A stretch of 64,000 bases of DNA, from NCBI GenBank assembly GCA_964641395.1, contig CAZXKQ010000002.1, positions 19,208 through 83,207 on the forward strand, read 5' to 3'. The DNA is from CANQBR01 sp964641395. Lineage in GTDB: Bacteria; Bacillota; Negativicutes; Acidaminococcales; Acidaminococcaceae. The notes beneath the pieces are model-generated. The model made no database searches, was not told the DNA's origin, and saw only the letters and a program-made list of their open reading frames with translations. Each line of letters opens with the position of its first letter. Positions within the stretch are counted from its first letter, which is position 1. The translations under genes and the position numbers were made by a program. Below are positions 1 through 8,136 of the stretch, piece after piece.

Positions 1-301
1 GGCCGCCGTCTCCCCATCCTCCCCCGAGGCTAAGAGCCGCAGAGAGGTGAGGAGGGAGAGGCCTCCCGTCAGCAGGACGCTGAGGCGGCGGAAGAAAACC
101 ACCCTCTGCCTATCCCTGGAGATAAAAAACAGCCTGAGGGACCTGAACCAGCCATCCTTGAACTGCTTATCCGGATGGTGCTTCAGCGTCTTCAGACTGC
201 TCTGATAACCATATGCCGTGGCGGCTTCATACTGCCCACTTGCCGCCCCTCTCGCTCGCCTCTGGCCCTCAAGGTCTAGGTCTGAGCCGGGAATAGGTCA
301 T
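1..301 (-). CDS. GspF/PilC-type secretion or pilus platform protein, 5' part only, reading frame disturbed
   Basis: The reverse strand encodes an open stretch running off the window edge. It contains VVFFRRLSVLLTGGLSLLTS, which matches the first cytoplasmic domain of type II secretion system F proteins (GspF/PilC/ComGB), the inner-membrane platform of pilus or pseudopilus assembly. Upstream lies DLEGQRRARG, like the usual family N-terminus. The only ATG (299-301) begins MTYSRLR, which suits the family but is in another frame and stops after ten codons. The long frame has no ATG/GTG/TTG start; it has an ATT eight bases after AAGGAGG. Either a frameshift near 280 (mutation or assembly error) or a rare start explains this. 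The family call is fairly safe; the intactness is not. Confidence 0.55.
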
Positions 302-659
302 CCCTCCTTTCCCTGGCTTAATTCTTCCTCCTAGCTAGCTACTCCTTTAATGCTTTGTCACAGTTGTGAAATCTATGTGAACTTTTATCCCCGCCCCCTG
401 CCCTCCCAGTCCCTGGCTCCCTCCCCCAGGGGGGAAGAAGGAGGGCCGAGGCCGGCAGAGTTTGGGCTAGGGCTGGGCGGGGGATGGGGAAAGATTTTGA
501 AGAATTTGTAAACTATTGGCAGGAAAAGGGTGTTGCGTGGAGAATTGTAGAGAGAAGGGGTAGTGGCTGCCTCGCCGGCGCTCCTGCCCTGAAGTAGCTT
601 TTGACCGCGCTAGCTTGCACGGTTACTTGGTACTTAGAGATGCAAAGGAGTGAAAGCAA
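302..659. other. Intergenic spacer between divergent genes
   Basis: This spacer separates the leftward secretion gene from the rightward binding-protein gene. It is pyrimidine-rich then purine-rich (360-500) and I see no convincing open frame. A TTGACC at 601-606 lacks a good -10 at normal spacing, so the promoter of the downstream gene is not assigned. AGCTTGCACGG at 612-622 recurs in the leader of the second iron-type binding protein (13124-13134). Confidence 0.4.
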
Positions 660-1703
660 ATGAAAAAATCCAAATGGGCACTAGGTGCCGCCGCTATGCT
701 GGCCTTGGCTGTAGCCCTGGCAGGCTGCGGTGGCGGCGGCGACAAGAAGGCCGCTGATCAAAAGTCCGCCGGCGTCAAGGGCGAGCTGATGGTTTACACC
801 TCCATCTACCCTGACATCGTGGACAACATGTGCAAACCCAATGTAGCCAAGGCCTTCCCCGACATGAAGGTAACCTGGTTCCAAGGCGGTACTGAGAAGG
901 TTATGACCAAGATCACCGGCGAGATCAAGGCCAATAAGATCGGCGCCGACGTCCTGATGGTAGCCGACCCCTCTTACTACCTGAAGCTGGATGATCAAAA
1001 GCTCTTGCTGCCCTACAAGGCTAAGGAAGATGCCGCCATCATCAACGATAAGGATCCTAACGGCGCTTGGTACGCAGTGCGGGTGTGCAACATGATCATG
1101 GCCTACAACGCCGACAAGCTGCCCAAGGAAGACGTACCCAAGTCTTGGGAAGACCTGGCCAACCCCAAGTGGAAGGGCCGCATCGCCATGCCTAACCCCA
1201 TGCTCAGCGGCACCGCCTATGTAGCAGTTGGCGCCTTGGCCGACCGCTTCGGCTGGGAGTACTTCGACAAGCTGCAGGCTAACGGCATCAGGGTAGAGGA
1301 AGGCAACTCCGCCATCCAGAACAAGCTCTTGACCGGCGAGTACGCCGTTGCCATGATCCTGGAAGAGAACATCCTGAAGCTGGCCGCCACCAAGAAGGAG
1401 CCCTTGAAGGTGGCCTATCCCAAGGAAGGCGTAGTGCAGATTCCTTCTCCTATCGCCATCTTCAACACCACCAAGAATCCTGAAGGCGCCAAGGCCATCG
1501 TTGACTGGTGGCTGAGCAAGGAAGGCCAGGAGGCCGTTGTCAAGGGCTGGATGCACTCCGTCCGTGCCGACGTTAAGGAGCCTGCCGGCGCACCTCCCAC
1601 CAAGGGCATAACCGAAGGCCGTATCAAAGTCGACTGGAAGAAGCTGGCCAACAACAACGCCCAGATCAAAGAAGAGTTCCGCAAGAGGGTTATGGACAAA
1701 TAA
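660..1703 (+). CDS. Iron(III)-type ABC transporter substrate-binding lipoprotein (orphan)
   Basis: A 347-residue extracellular solute-binding protein of family 1, of the FbpA/FutA kind that captures ferric iron. Residues 1-22 form a lipoprotein signal ending in LAGC, so the mature protein is lipid-anchored at Cys22. The body starts with LMVYTSIYPDIV, the usual start of iron-binding members, and contains LSGTAYVAVGALADRFGW. The start is supported by AAAGGAGTG seven bases upstream. No permease or ATPase is adjacent and a terminator follows, so it probably feeds a transporter elsewhere, perhaps the system at 13.2-18.2 kb whose own binding protein has the same fold. The ligand is inferred from the family and not proven. 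Confidence 0.85.
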   Translation: MKKSKWALGAAAMLALAVALAGCGGGGDKKAADQKSAGVKGELMVYTSIYPDIVDNMCKPNVAKAFPDMKVTWFQGGTEKVMTKITGEIKANKIGADVLMVADPSYYLKLDDQKLLLPYKAKEDAAIINDKDPNGAWYAVRVCNMIMAYNADKLPKEDVPKSWEDLANPKWKGRIAMPNPMLSGTAYVAVGALADRFGWEYFDKLQANGIRVEEGNSAIQNKLLTGEYAVAMILEENILKLAATKKEPLKVAYPKEGVVQIPSPIAIFNTTKNPEGAKAIVDWWLSKEGQEAVVKGWMHSVRADVKEPAGAPPTKGITEGRIKVDWKKLANNNAQIKEEFRKRVMDK

Positions 1704-1790
1704 GCCCAGCCCCTTCCTAGGAGCCTAGCTGGCCGCCCTCCCTGGGCGACAGGCCCGGCCAGGGTAGTGCCAGACAGACGACGAAAGAAA

Positions 1791-1833
1791 GCAGCCATAC
1801 CCAGCCTCCAAGCTGAGCATGGCTGTTTTTTTG
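1791..1833 (+). terminator. Intrinsic terminator, probably bidirectional
   Basis: CAGCCAT (1792-1798) pairs with ATGGCTG (1819-1825), with an inner AGC/GCT pairing, and is followed by seven T. On the other strand the hairpin is followed by CTTTCTTTC, so it can also end the leftward gene that stops at 1865. Confidence 0.8.
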
Positions 1834-1864
1834 CTTTCTATTAGGCGAGGCCCAGGCAGCCTGG

Positions 1865-2959
1865 CTAGCCTTCCTGCTTCCCTTCTGCGTACACCCTTTG
1901 GAAGAGCAGGTAGAGCACGTCTGCCGACTCATCGGCGTACTTGTAGAGCAGGTCCCCCTCCTGGGTGTGGTAGGTGATGATGTTGCTGCCGTCAAAGTCG
2001 GCCCCTGTCACCGCGGAGAGCTCCGTGCTCACCGCCGCCTTGTCGGTGATGTAGAGGAGGCGCTGGTTGGTGAGGAAGAAGTAGCCCAGGCTGGTCACCA
2101 CCACCACCTCTTCCTGCAGCTTGGGATGCTGCAGCTTTTGCCCGGCAAAGGTCACCGTCTCAGCAATGTCGAAGCGGCGGGTCACCTCCAGCAGGTTGTC
2201 CTCCCTTTCCACCGTCTTCTTGGCGCAGGCCCCGGCGTTGGTGTAGCACCTGCACACCTCCCCCTCCCGCAGAGGCAGGGCCACGTCCATCTCCCCCAGC
2301 TCCTCGTGCTCCGCCCGCCACAGCTCCCGGTAATGGTCCAGGGCGTTCTGGATGTTGCTCCTGAATTCATAGGGTATGTCCAGGGCCCGGCAGTTCTGCT
2401 GCAGGGCCTCCTCCTGCTCCGGAGAGAAGCGCATGGTCTTGGTGAGGGCGGTAAAGAAGCCCCGGAAGTAATCCTGGAAGGCCTGCTTGCGCACCGCCAG
2501 GCCCTCCTCATAGTCATAGCCGAAGAGCTGGTTGATCCGGCCTATGTCCAGGGGCTCCGTCCCCTCTAGCAGCCTTTGGCAGCGGTAGAGGTAGGCCCCG
2601 CTCTTAGCCCCCCTCTCCGCCAGCTTCACCAGGATGGGGGAGAGGGCCAGGGCCTCCGCCAGCTGGGCGGCCTCCTGGAAGGCGGGGTCGTCCTTGGCCA
2701 GGGCCTTCTTGTAGGCGGCTTCCACCGCCACCCGGTAGAGGGCGCTGCGCTGAGGGTTGCTCTCCTCGTTCAGCTTGGCCCCCCACTTCTTGCACACCTG
2801 CTTCACCGTGGCGGCATCCACCTGCCCGGCATTGTCCGCCTCGGCCAGCAGGTTGTTCAGCTCCTTCCAAGCGTTGCCGCTGGGCTTGCCTCCTAAGAGG
2901 CCCCCTAAAAAGCCGCTGCTTTCTAATTTTTGCTTTTCATACCCTTCCACTGTCTTCAC
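1865..2959 (-). CDS. Uncharacterised cytoplasmic protein with PH/GRAM-like C-terminus
   Basis: A 364-residue soluble protein starting at GTG. I do not recognise the family. Residues 1-30 hold a glycine-rich patch (GFLGGLLGG); the middle is helical and charged; the last 80 residues contain LGYFFLTNQRLLYI followed by alternating beta-type segments, like bacterial PH or GRAM-type domains (LTnqRl pattern). There is no signal peptide or membrane span. It has its own extended -10 promoter and lies just downstream of the ATP-grasp/alpha-E/transglutaminase operon, which ends in its own terminator, so a functional link to that operon is only positional. Confidence 0.7.
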   Translation of the reverse strand: MKTVEGYEKQKLESSGFLGGLLGGKPSGNAWKELNNLLAEADNAGQVDAATVKQVCKKWGAKLNEESNPQRSALYRVAVEAAYKKALAKDDPAFQEAAQLAEALALSPILVKLAERGAKSGAYLYRCQRLLEGTEPLDIGRINQLFGYDYEEGLAVRKQAFQDYFRGFFTALTKTMRFSPEQEEALQQNCRALDIPYEFRSNIQNALDHYRELWRAEHEELGEMDVALPLREGEVCRCYTNAGACAKKTVEREDNLLEVTRRFDIAETVTFAGQKLQHPKLQEEVVVVTSLGYFFLTNQRLLYITDKAAVSTELSAVTGADFDGSNIITYHTQEGDLLYKYADESADVLYLLFQRVYAEGKQEG

Positions 2960-2988
2960 CCCGGCGCCTTAAAGCTCATGTACTACAG

Positions 2989-2997
2989 ATTATATCA
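2989..2997 (-). promoter_or_regulatory. Extended -10 promoter for the PH-like protein gene
   Basis: On the minus strand TGATATAAT is a perfect TGn-TATAAT extended -10 about 30 bases before the GTG start. No good -35 is visible, as is common with extended -10 promoters. Confidence 0.55.
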
Positions 2998-3021
2998 CGG
3001 CTGGTGTCTAACCGTCTACAG

Positions 3022-3047
3022 AAAAAGGGCGCCCCTGGGGACGCCCC
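3022..3047 (-). terminator. Intrinsic terminator of the ATP-grasp operon
   Basis: On the minus strand GGGCG pairs with CGCCC around a GC-rich loop and runs into TTTTT, 28 bases after the transglutaminase stop codon. Confidence 0.65.
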
Positions 3048-3074
3048 GTCCATAGCGCTGAGCCGGCGGAGGGC

Positions 3075-3863
3075 CTACAAGGCCCCTAGCTCCAGCTCCT
3101 TCACCTTTACCAGCACCTTCTGCTCCTGCCGCAGGGGGCTGCCGAAGAAGACCCCCTTGTCGATGAGGCAGTCGCCCGCATCCCGGCCCTCGGAGATCTT
3201 GATGTAGCGGTCGTCCACCATGCAGTTATGGGTAGGGTCTATGCCTATCCAGTGGCCCCTGGCGTAGATGTCCAGCCAGGCGTGGGTGGCCCCCTCCCCG
3301 ATCATGAAGCCGGCCACGTAACGGGCCGGTATGTCCAGCCGGCGGCAGAGGGCGATGATGATGTGGGCGTAGTCCTGGCACACCCCCCGCCCCTGATCCA
3401 GGGCCTGCTGGGCGGTGGTGGTGGTGTAGGTGGTGTTAGGGCTGTAGCTGAAACGCTGGTAGAGCCTGTCGCACATGGCCAGGGTCTTCTGCACCGGATC
3501 CCTCAGCCCCAGGGTGGCGGCCATGTAGGGCTCGGTTCCCCTGGCCAGGGTGGTCTGGGGGGTGGGAAACTTGAACATAGGGTTCAAGGGGCCCGTATCT
3601 ATGTTTTCACTGTTGGTAAGGGCCAGGCCCGACACCCTGAAGTTGAAGTAGCTGTGGGCTTCCTCTATGTAACCGAAGCAAAGGTCATTGCCGAAGGCGT
3701 CTCTAGTCTTGGTAATGGAAGTTATGGGATTAATTTCTAGAGAGAGCTCCCTGATCCTTTGGTACTCGGTGTCCTTAGGCAGGCAGCGCAGGGAAAAGCT
3801 GTGCTTCACCACCTCGTCGCTGAAGCGGAGCCGCATCTCATAATGAAAGTGGAGTTTGCGCAA
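3075..3863 (-). CDS. Transglutaminase-like cysteine protease/transferase
   Basis: A 262-residue protein with an N-terminal beta domain typical of bacterial transglutaminase-like proteins, then the catalytic core. The triad is visible: Cys in GRGVCQDYAH, His in ATHAWLDIY, Asp in IGIDPTHN. Members with this layout act as peptidases or amide-forming/cleaving enzymes, usually in the cytoplasm. It is third in a tight operon, five bases after the alpha-E gene. This trio (permuted ATP-grasp, alpha-E, transglutaminase-like) recurs in many bacteria and has been predicted to make or process peptides; the substrate is unknown. Confidence 0.88.
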   Translation of the reverse strand: MRKLHFHYEMRLRFSDEVVKHSFSLRCLPKDTEYQRIRELSLEINPITSITKTRDAFGNDLCFGYIEEAHSYFNFRVSGLALTNSENIDTGPLNPMFKFPTPQTTLARGTEPYMAATLGLRDPVQKTLAMCDRLYQRFSYSPNTTYTTTTAQQALDQGRGVCQDYAHIIIALCRRLDIPARYVAGFMIGEGATHAWLDIYARGHWIGIDPTHNCMVDDRYIKISEGRDAGDCLIDKGVFFGSPLRQEQKVLVKVKELELGAL

Positions 3864-3868
3864 CTAGA

Positions 3869-4534
3869 TCAATCCTTAACTATATTGTTCAACTGATCCA
3901 GATAGGGCATCAAATCTTCTCCCCGCTTATAGGCATCGCTGAAGATTTTAAAATCCGGGGCGTTGAACTCGCAATGGCTGCGCTGCAAGCGGTACACCAT
4001 CCGGTTGTAGGCCAGGCTCATTGCACGCTTATCATAATCTAAACGAATGTATAAGTCAAGTCTTTCAATGTAGCGGCCGCACTTCATTATGTTGCGGGAC
4101 TCGCTACTCTCCATCACGTCGTCGATGCTGCCCCAGAAGGCGTAGAGGTAGTCCAGCACCTCCTGCAGTTTTAAGAGGCAGTTAGGCTCGGCAGCGGCCC
4201 CCTCCATCACGTCCAGGGCCATCTCCACATAGCTGTGGGCGGTGGAGCTCAACTGGTCCCTCAGCACCATGGCGTTGTCGCAGGCCCGTTTCAGGTTGCT
4301 GTATACGGAGTTAGGATCCTGGGCGTCGAAGAGGTACTTCACATCGAAGACCTCCTTGCTGCCGTAGACGTCAGGGATGGACAGCTTCTCGCACACCTCC
4401 TTGTAGGCTTCAGGATCCTTGTCTATCATGCTGTCGTAGCATTCCATGAAGATGGAGATGGTGGTGAAGACCCGCTCGCTGTAGCGGCCCAGCCAGTAAA
4501 GGTGGTTGGATTTTTCTAACGAGATAATACCCAT
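3869..4534 (-). CDS. Alpha-E domain protein (DUF403)
   Basis: A 221-residue all-helical protein beginning MGIISLEKSNHLYWLGRYSE, the hallmark of the alpha-E family (YWLGRYxER). The family has no known enzyme activity and almost always travels with a circularly permuted ATP-grasp protein and a transglutaminase-like protein, as here. Its start lies inside the 3' end of the ATP-grasp gene (19-base overlap), implying translational coupling. A helper or scaffold role for the ligase is an inference from gene association. Confidence 0.9.
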   Translation of the reverse strand: MGIISLEKSNHLYWLGRYSERVFTTISIFMECYDSMIDKDPEAYKEVCEKLSIPDVYGSKEVFDVKYLFDAQDPNSVYSNLKRACDNAMVLRDQLSSTAHSYVEMALDVMEGAAAEPNCLLKLQEVLDYLYAFWGSIDDVMESSESRNIMKCGRYIERLDLYIRLDYDKRAMSLAYNRMVYRLQRSHCEFNAPDFKIFSDAYKRGEDLMPYLDQLNNIVKD

Positions 4535-5826
4535 GTGTCTTTAAAGCCTCCTCCTTGAGATGAGTTAACCACGAAGGAATCCGGATTGCGGGAGAAGCGG
4601 GTCAGGCCGCTGGGCCAAACCTGGGTGTACTTGCCGCTGAGGACGAAGGCCCGCAGATCCGCCTTGCGCAGCACCTCCTGGCCCCCTTCCATGATGGGCA
4701 GGTCGATGAAGTCGATGATCTCCTGGGCGATGAAGCGGCGGGGCTCGGCGCTGATCAGGGCCTTGAACTCCGCCTTCTTCTCCTGGGTCAGATCCCGGCC
4801 GAAGAGGACGCCGTAGCCGCCAGCCTCAGATACGTCCTTGAACACCAGTTCGTCAAAGCGGGAGAAGGCGTAGTCCCTATCCTGCTTGTAGTACATCAAA
4901 TAGGTGGGGGCGTTGTGGGTTATGCTGTCCTCTCCCAGGTAGTACTTGATCATGGCCGGTACGAAGTAGTAGATGCCCTTGTCGTCGGCGATGCCGTTGC
5001 CCGGGCTGTTGATGAGGGCCACGTTGCCGGCCCGGTAGGCGCTGATCAAATTAGGCACGCCGATGACGGACTCCGGCAGGAAGGTGAGGGGGTCCAGGTA
5101 CTCGTCGCTGATCCGCCGGTAGATGGCCCCCACCCGCATAGGCTTGTCTATGGAACGGTAGTAGACCTGGGAATTCTCCACGTAGAGGTCGCTGGGCATG
5201 GCCAGCACGCTGTGGGTCATCTCCGCCAGGTAGGCGTGCTCGAAGAAGGCGGCGTTGAAGCGGCCCGGGGTGAGGATGACGTTGATGCCGCCGGTGTTCA
5301 CATAGTTCATCATCTCCAGGAGCAGGGCGCCGTAGTTGCGGTTGTCGATGACGCTGTACTGGCTGTAGGTCCGGGGAGCCGCCATGCGGCAGAGCTTGCG
5401 GGCGATGAGGGGGTAGGAGGCTCCGGAGGGGATGCGCAGGTTGTCCTCCAGGATGTACCAGTTGCCGTCCTTGGCCTGCACCAGGTCGATGCCGGCGATG
5501 TGGGCGTAGACCTCCTTAGGCGGGGTGATGCCGGCGCACTGGGGCAGGTAGCCCTTGGAGGAAAAGACGAACTCTTCCGGGATCACCTTGTCCTTGAGGA
5601 TCTTCTGCTGGTGGTAGATATCCTGCAAAAACATATTGAGGGCGGTGACCCTCTGCACCAGGCCCCGGCTCATAGTGGCAAACTCCTCTGCGGTTATGAC
5701 CCGGGGTATAGCGTCAAAGGGGAAGAGCTGTTCGTGGAAGGTGTTGTTCTTGTAGATGCCGAACTTAACACCATAGCGAGCCAAGAGCTTGTTGATGTCG
5801 CCGGCATACTTGATTAAATCCTGCAT
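4516..5826 (-). CDS. Circularly permuted type 2 ATP-grasp protein
   Basis: A 436-residue protein of the permuted ATP-grasp family (DUF404/DUF407 type). Typical segments are visible: FPFDAIPRVI, GYLPQCAGI, WYILEDNLRIPSGASY and VILTPGRFNAAFFEH. ATP-grasp enzymes join a carboxylate to an amine through an acyl-phosphate; the substrate of this family is unknown. It is first in an operon with alpha-E and transglutaminase genes. AAGGAG lies nine bases before the ATG. A strong promoter and a terminator-like hairpin precede it, suggesting attenuation. The family is certain; the reaction is inferred. Confidence 0.9.
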   Translation of the reverse strand: MQDLIKYAGDINKLLARYGVKFGIYKNNTFHEQLFPFDAIPRVITAEEFATMSRGLVQRVTALNMFLQDIYHQQKILKDKVIPEEFVFSSKGYLPQCAGITPPKEVYAHIAGIDLVQAKDGNWYILEDNLRIPSGASYPLIARKLCRMAAPRTYSQYSVIDNRNYGALLLEMMNYVNTGGINVILTPGRFNAAFFEHAYLAEMTHSVLAMPSDLYVENSQVYYRSIDKPMRVGAIYRRISDEYLDPLTFLPESVIGVPNLISAYRAGNVALINSPGNGIADDKGIYYFVPAMIKYYLGEDSITHNAPTYLMYYKQDRDYAFSRFDELVFKDVSEAGGYGVLFGRDLTQEKKAEFKALISAEPRRFIAQEIIDFIDLPIMEGGQEVLRKADLRAFVLSGKYTQVWPSGLTRFSRNPDSFVVNSSQGGGFKDTWVLSR

Positions 5827-5891
5827 ATCTCTCTACTCCTTTCCTACTCCTTCTCCTTAATTATGTACTATGTTAACCGCCGCTAGCTGTG

Positions 5892-5927
5892 AAAAAAGGC
5901 AAAGGACACACTAGAGACGCCTTTGCC
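5892..5927 (-). terminator. Leader terminator/attenuator before the ATP-grasp operon
   Basis: On the minus strand GGCAAAGG (5927-5920) pairs perfectly with CCTTTGCC (5905-5898), followed by six T. It lies between the promoter and the ATP-grasp start. No leftward gene exists upstream that it could terminate, so it sits in the operon's own leader. Confidence 0.65.
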
Positions 5928-5939
5928 TGCTACAGTTCA

Positions 5940-5968
5940 ATTGTAAACATCTTGTGAATTATAGTCAA
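5940..5968 (-). promoter_or_regulatory. Promoter of the ATP-grasp operon
   Basis: TTGACT (5968-5963), a 17-base spacer and TACAAT (5945-5940) on the minus strand. The expected start of transcription is near 5933, only a few bases before the hairpin. Confidence 0.7.
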
Positions 5969-6079
5969 TAGCTTTTTGGATATTTTTTGGCCCCCTCCCG
6001 CAGGGCGGCGGCCCAGGGGGCAGGGGGCGGGAGAAATAGGCCCCCCGGCAGTTAAAAAGGGCCCCGGCTCCCCCTTTTA

Positions 6080-6088
6080 TGGTATAAT
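6080..6088 (+). promoter_or_regulatory. Extended -10 promoter of the MFS gene
   Basis: TGGTATAAT is a perfect extended -10, 25 bases before the start codon; AAGGAGGGAGG follows as the ribosome binding site. Confidence 0.6.
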
Positions 6089-6112
6089 GGTAGCCAAGGA
6101 GGGAGGGGAACC

Positions 6113-7345
6113 ATGTCTATATTCGACGAGCGGCCTGGCAGCAAGGCCAACTGGAAGGTCAACCTCCCCGTCCTGTGGCTGGGGGTCTTCCTGGCCTGCG
6201 CCAGCTTTAGCAGCTGCATACCCTTCCTGCCTGTCTATCTGCTAAAAGAACTCCAGGTGGAGCAGGAGCAGGTCCGCTTCTGGAGCGGCCTGGTCTACGC
6301 CATCACCTTCCTAGGCTCCTCCTTGATGGCTCCCTGCTGGGGGGCCCTGGCCGACAGGGTGGGCCAGCGAAAGATGGCCATCAGGGCCGGCTTCGGCCTC
6401 GCCCTCACCTACTGGCTCACCGGCATCTGCCAAAACGAATACCAACTCTTCCTGGTGCGGGCCCTCTGCGGCCTGATCAGCGGCTTCGTCCCTGCCGCCA
6501 TGAGCCTGGTCTCCTCCACCCTGCCCCAGGAGCGGCTGGGCTGGGGCATGGGCCTGATGCAGACGGCCGCCGCCAGCGGCAGCATCACCGGCCCCCTCCT
6601 AGGGGGCTATTTGAGCAGCTGGTTCGGCATGCGCATGAGCTTCTTCGTAGGGGCGGTCTTCCTCTCCGTCGCCACCATGCTGGTGGTCTTCCTGGTCCAC
6701 GACGTGCCCCTCAGCAAGGAGAGGCAGCGGCAGGCCCTCCACCTCTTCCACGACCTGGGCCTGGCCCTGCGGAACAGGGAGCTGGTCTACACCATGGCCA
6801 TGTTCTTCACAGTGCAGAGCTGCGTCATGCTGGTCCAGCCCCTGATCACCCTCTACGTAGGCCAGCTGATGGGGCGCATGGATGACGCCGCCATCAAGAT
6901 GGCAGGGGTGGTCTTCTCCCTGGCCGGCATCGCCGGCATCCTGGCCGCCCCCTTCTGGGGCAAGCGGGGCCAACGCTTCGGCTATATGCGGATCTTCTGC
7001 CTGGTCTGCCTAGGGGCGGGCCTGGTAGACCTCTGCCAGGTGGCTGTCAGCAGCGTAGGCCAGTTCGCCCTGGTGCAATTCACCTACGGCCTCTTTTTAG
7101 CCGGGGCCGTGCCCAGCATCAACGCCAATGTGGCCACCATCACCGGCAAGGAGGAGCGGGGCAAGGCCTTCGGCCTCCTCACCAGCGCCCAGCAGATGGG
7201 CGGGGTGGCAGGCCCCATCCTGGGAGGCTTCTTAGGCAACCTGGTGGAGACCCGCTTCGTCTTCGTCTTTATCAGCTGCGTGCTGCTGACTAGCTCCGCC
7301 TATACCTACCTCACCCGGGTCCGGGGCCGGCCTGCCCATCCTTAA
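6113..7345 (+). CDS. MFS transporter, drug/metabolite efflux type
   Basis: A 410-residue membrane protein with about 12 hydrophobic segments. The loop between segments 2 and 3 carries GALADRVGQRKMAIRAG, the MFS motif A typical of proton-driven exporters (DHA1 group). Segment 5 holds GSITGPLLGGYLSSWFG, close to the antiporter motif C. It is a single gene with its own promoter and terminator, transcribed away from the ATP-grasp operon. The substrate cannot be told from sequence; a multidrug or metabolite exporter is most likely. Confidence 0.85.
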   Translation: MSIFDERPGSKANWKVNLPVLWLGVFLACASFSSCIPFLPVYLLKELQVEQEQVRFWSGLVYAITFLGSSLMAPCWGALADRVGQRKMAIRAGFGLALTYWLTGICQNEYQLFLVRALCGLISGFVPAAMSLVSSTLPQERLGWGMGLMQTAAASGSITGPLLGGYLSSWFGMRMSFFVGAVFLSVATMLVVFLVHDVPLSKERQRQALHLFHDLGLALRNRELVYTMAMFFTVQSCVMLVQPLITLYVGQLMGRMDDAAIKMAGVVFSLAGIAGILAAPFWGKRGQRFGYMRIFCLVCLGAGLVDLCQVAVSSVGQFALVQFTYGLFLAGAVPSINANVATITGKEERGKAFGLLTSAQQMGGVAGPILGGFLGNLVETRFVFVFISCVLLTSSAYTYLTRVRGRPAHP

Positions 7346-7416
7346 CTACGGGCGTCCCCCTCCAGGGCTGCCCAGGCCTGGCCTGCCTCAGCACCTGGAA
7401 CAGCCCCCTAAGAAAG

Positions 7417-7454
7417 AACCCATCTTCAGCCACAGCTGCCGAAGATGGGTTTTG
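7417..7454 (+). terminator. Intrinsic terminator between convergent genes
   Basis: AACCCATCTTC (7417-7427) pairs with GAAGATGGGTT (7441-7451) and is followed by TTTG. The reverse strand has only a mixed T/C tail. Confidence 0.7.
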
Positions 7455-7494
7455 TTTATCGCTAGTCCTGTAACTAGGTGGCAAGGGCCTGGCC

Positions 7495-8133
7495 TCAGAG
7501 GCCGGCCTGCTCTATGCCGCTGTAGAGGTAGCCCATGTGGAGGGTGCTGTTCAGCAGCACGGCCCGCCACACCCCTGCCTGGCACTCCAGCACGTTGATA
7601 CAGGTGTTGTCCTGCTTCACCTGCCAGAAATGCTCCTGCCCCATGCCTAGCAGGTCGCAGATGATGGCCTTGTTCACCGCGTCGTGGGCCGCCACCAGGA
7701 TGGTCTTGCCCTGGTAGCGGCAGGCGTAGTCCTCAAAGGCGGCCCGCACCCGGCGGCGCACGTCCTCCAGGTTCTCCCCGCCAGGCATCTGCACCAGGTG
7801 GGGGGCAGTATGCCAGAGCTGGAACTCTCGGGGATAGGCGGCGGCTATGTCCTTAGCCAGAACCCCCTCCCAGGCCCCGTGGTTGATCTCCAGCAGGCGC
7901 TCATCGGTTTCCACTGCCAGGCCGTGGAAGTCCGCGCAGAGCTTACAGGTGAGGAGGGAGCGCTGGAGGGGGCTGGAGACGGCCCCTTCCAAGGGCACTT
8001 CCCGCAGGCCTGCGGCCAGCAGGCGGCCCTGCTCTAAGCCCCTAGGGCTGAGGGGGGTATCCTCCTGGCCCTGGTAGCGGCCTTCGATATTCCAGGTGGT
8101 CTCCCCGTGGCGCACAAGGATGATGCGGACCAT
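7495..8133 (-). CDS. Histidine phosphatase, candidate phosphoserine phosphatase
   Basis: A 212-residue member of the phosphoglycerate-mutase-like histidine phosphatases: LVRHGETTWN with the phospho-accepting His near the N-terminus, the second arginine in SSPLQRS, the acidic residue in LLEINHGAWEG, and the second catalytic His in VAAHDAVNKA. It starts three bases after serA in a serC-serA operon. Metal-independent phosphoserine phosphatases of this fold complete serine synthesis in some bacteria lacking SerB, so that role is proposed from context. Alternatives are a general sugar-phosphate or CobC-type phosphatase. Confidence 0.85.
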   Translation of the reverse strand: MVRIILVRHGETTWNIEGRYQGQEDTPLSPRGLEQGRLLAAGLREVPLEGAVSSPLQRSLLTCKLCADFHGLAVETDERLLEINHGAWEGVLAKDIAAAYPREFQLWHTAPHLVQMPGGENLEDVRRRVRAAFEDYACRYQGKTILVAAHDAVNKAIICDLLGMGQEHFWQVKQDNTCINVLECQAGVWRAVLLNSTLHMGYLYSGIEQAGL

Positions 8134-8136
8134 GGC

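Noticed and set aside
607..636. Promoter for the first binding-protein gene starting with TTGACC
   Set aside because: No acceptable -10 at 16-18 bases; TACTTA is 24 bases away.
681..1556. Long open frame on the minus strand opposite the first binding-protein gene
   Set aside because: It mirrors the codon structure of a clear lipoprotein gene on the plus strand and has a low-complexity, non-protein-like composition.
1898..2896. Plus-strand frames opposite the PH-like protein gene
   Set aside because: Shadow of the minus-strand gene; no ribosome binding site and biased residues.
4915..5817. 300-residue plus-strand frame opposite the ATP-grasp gene
   Set aside because: Antiparallel shadow rich in Val, Asp, Gly and His, without domain signals.
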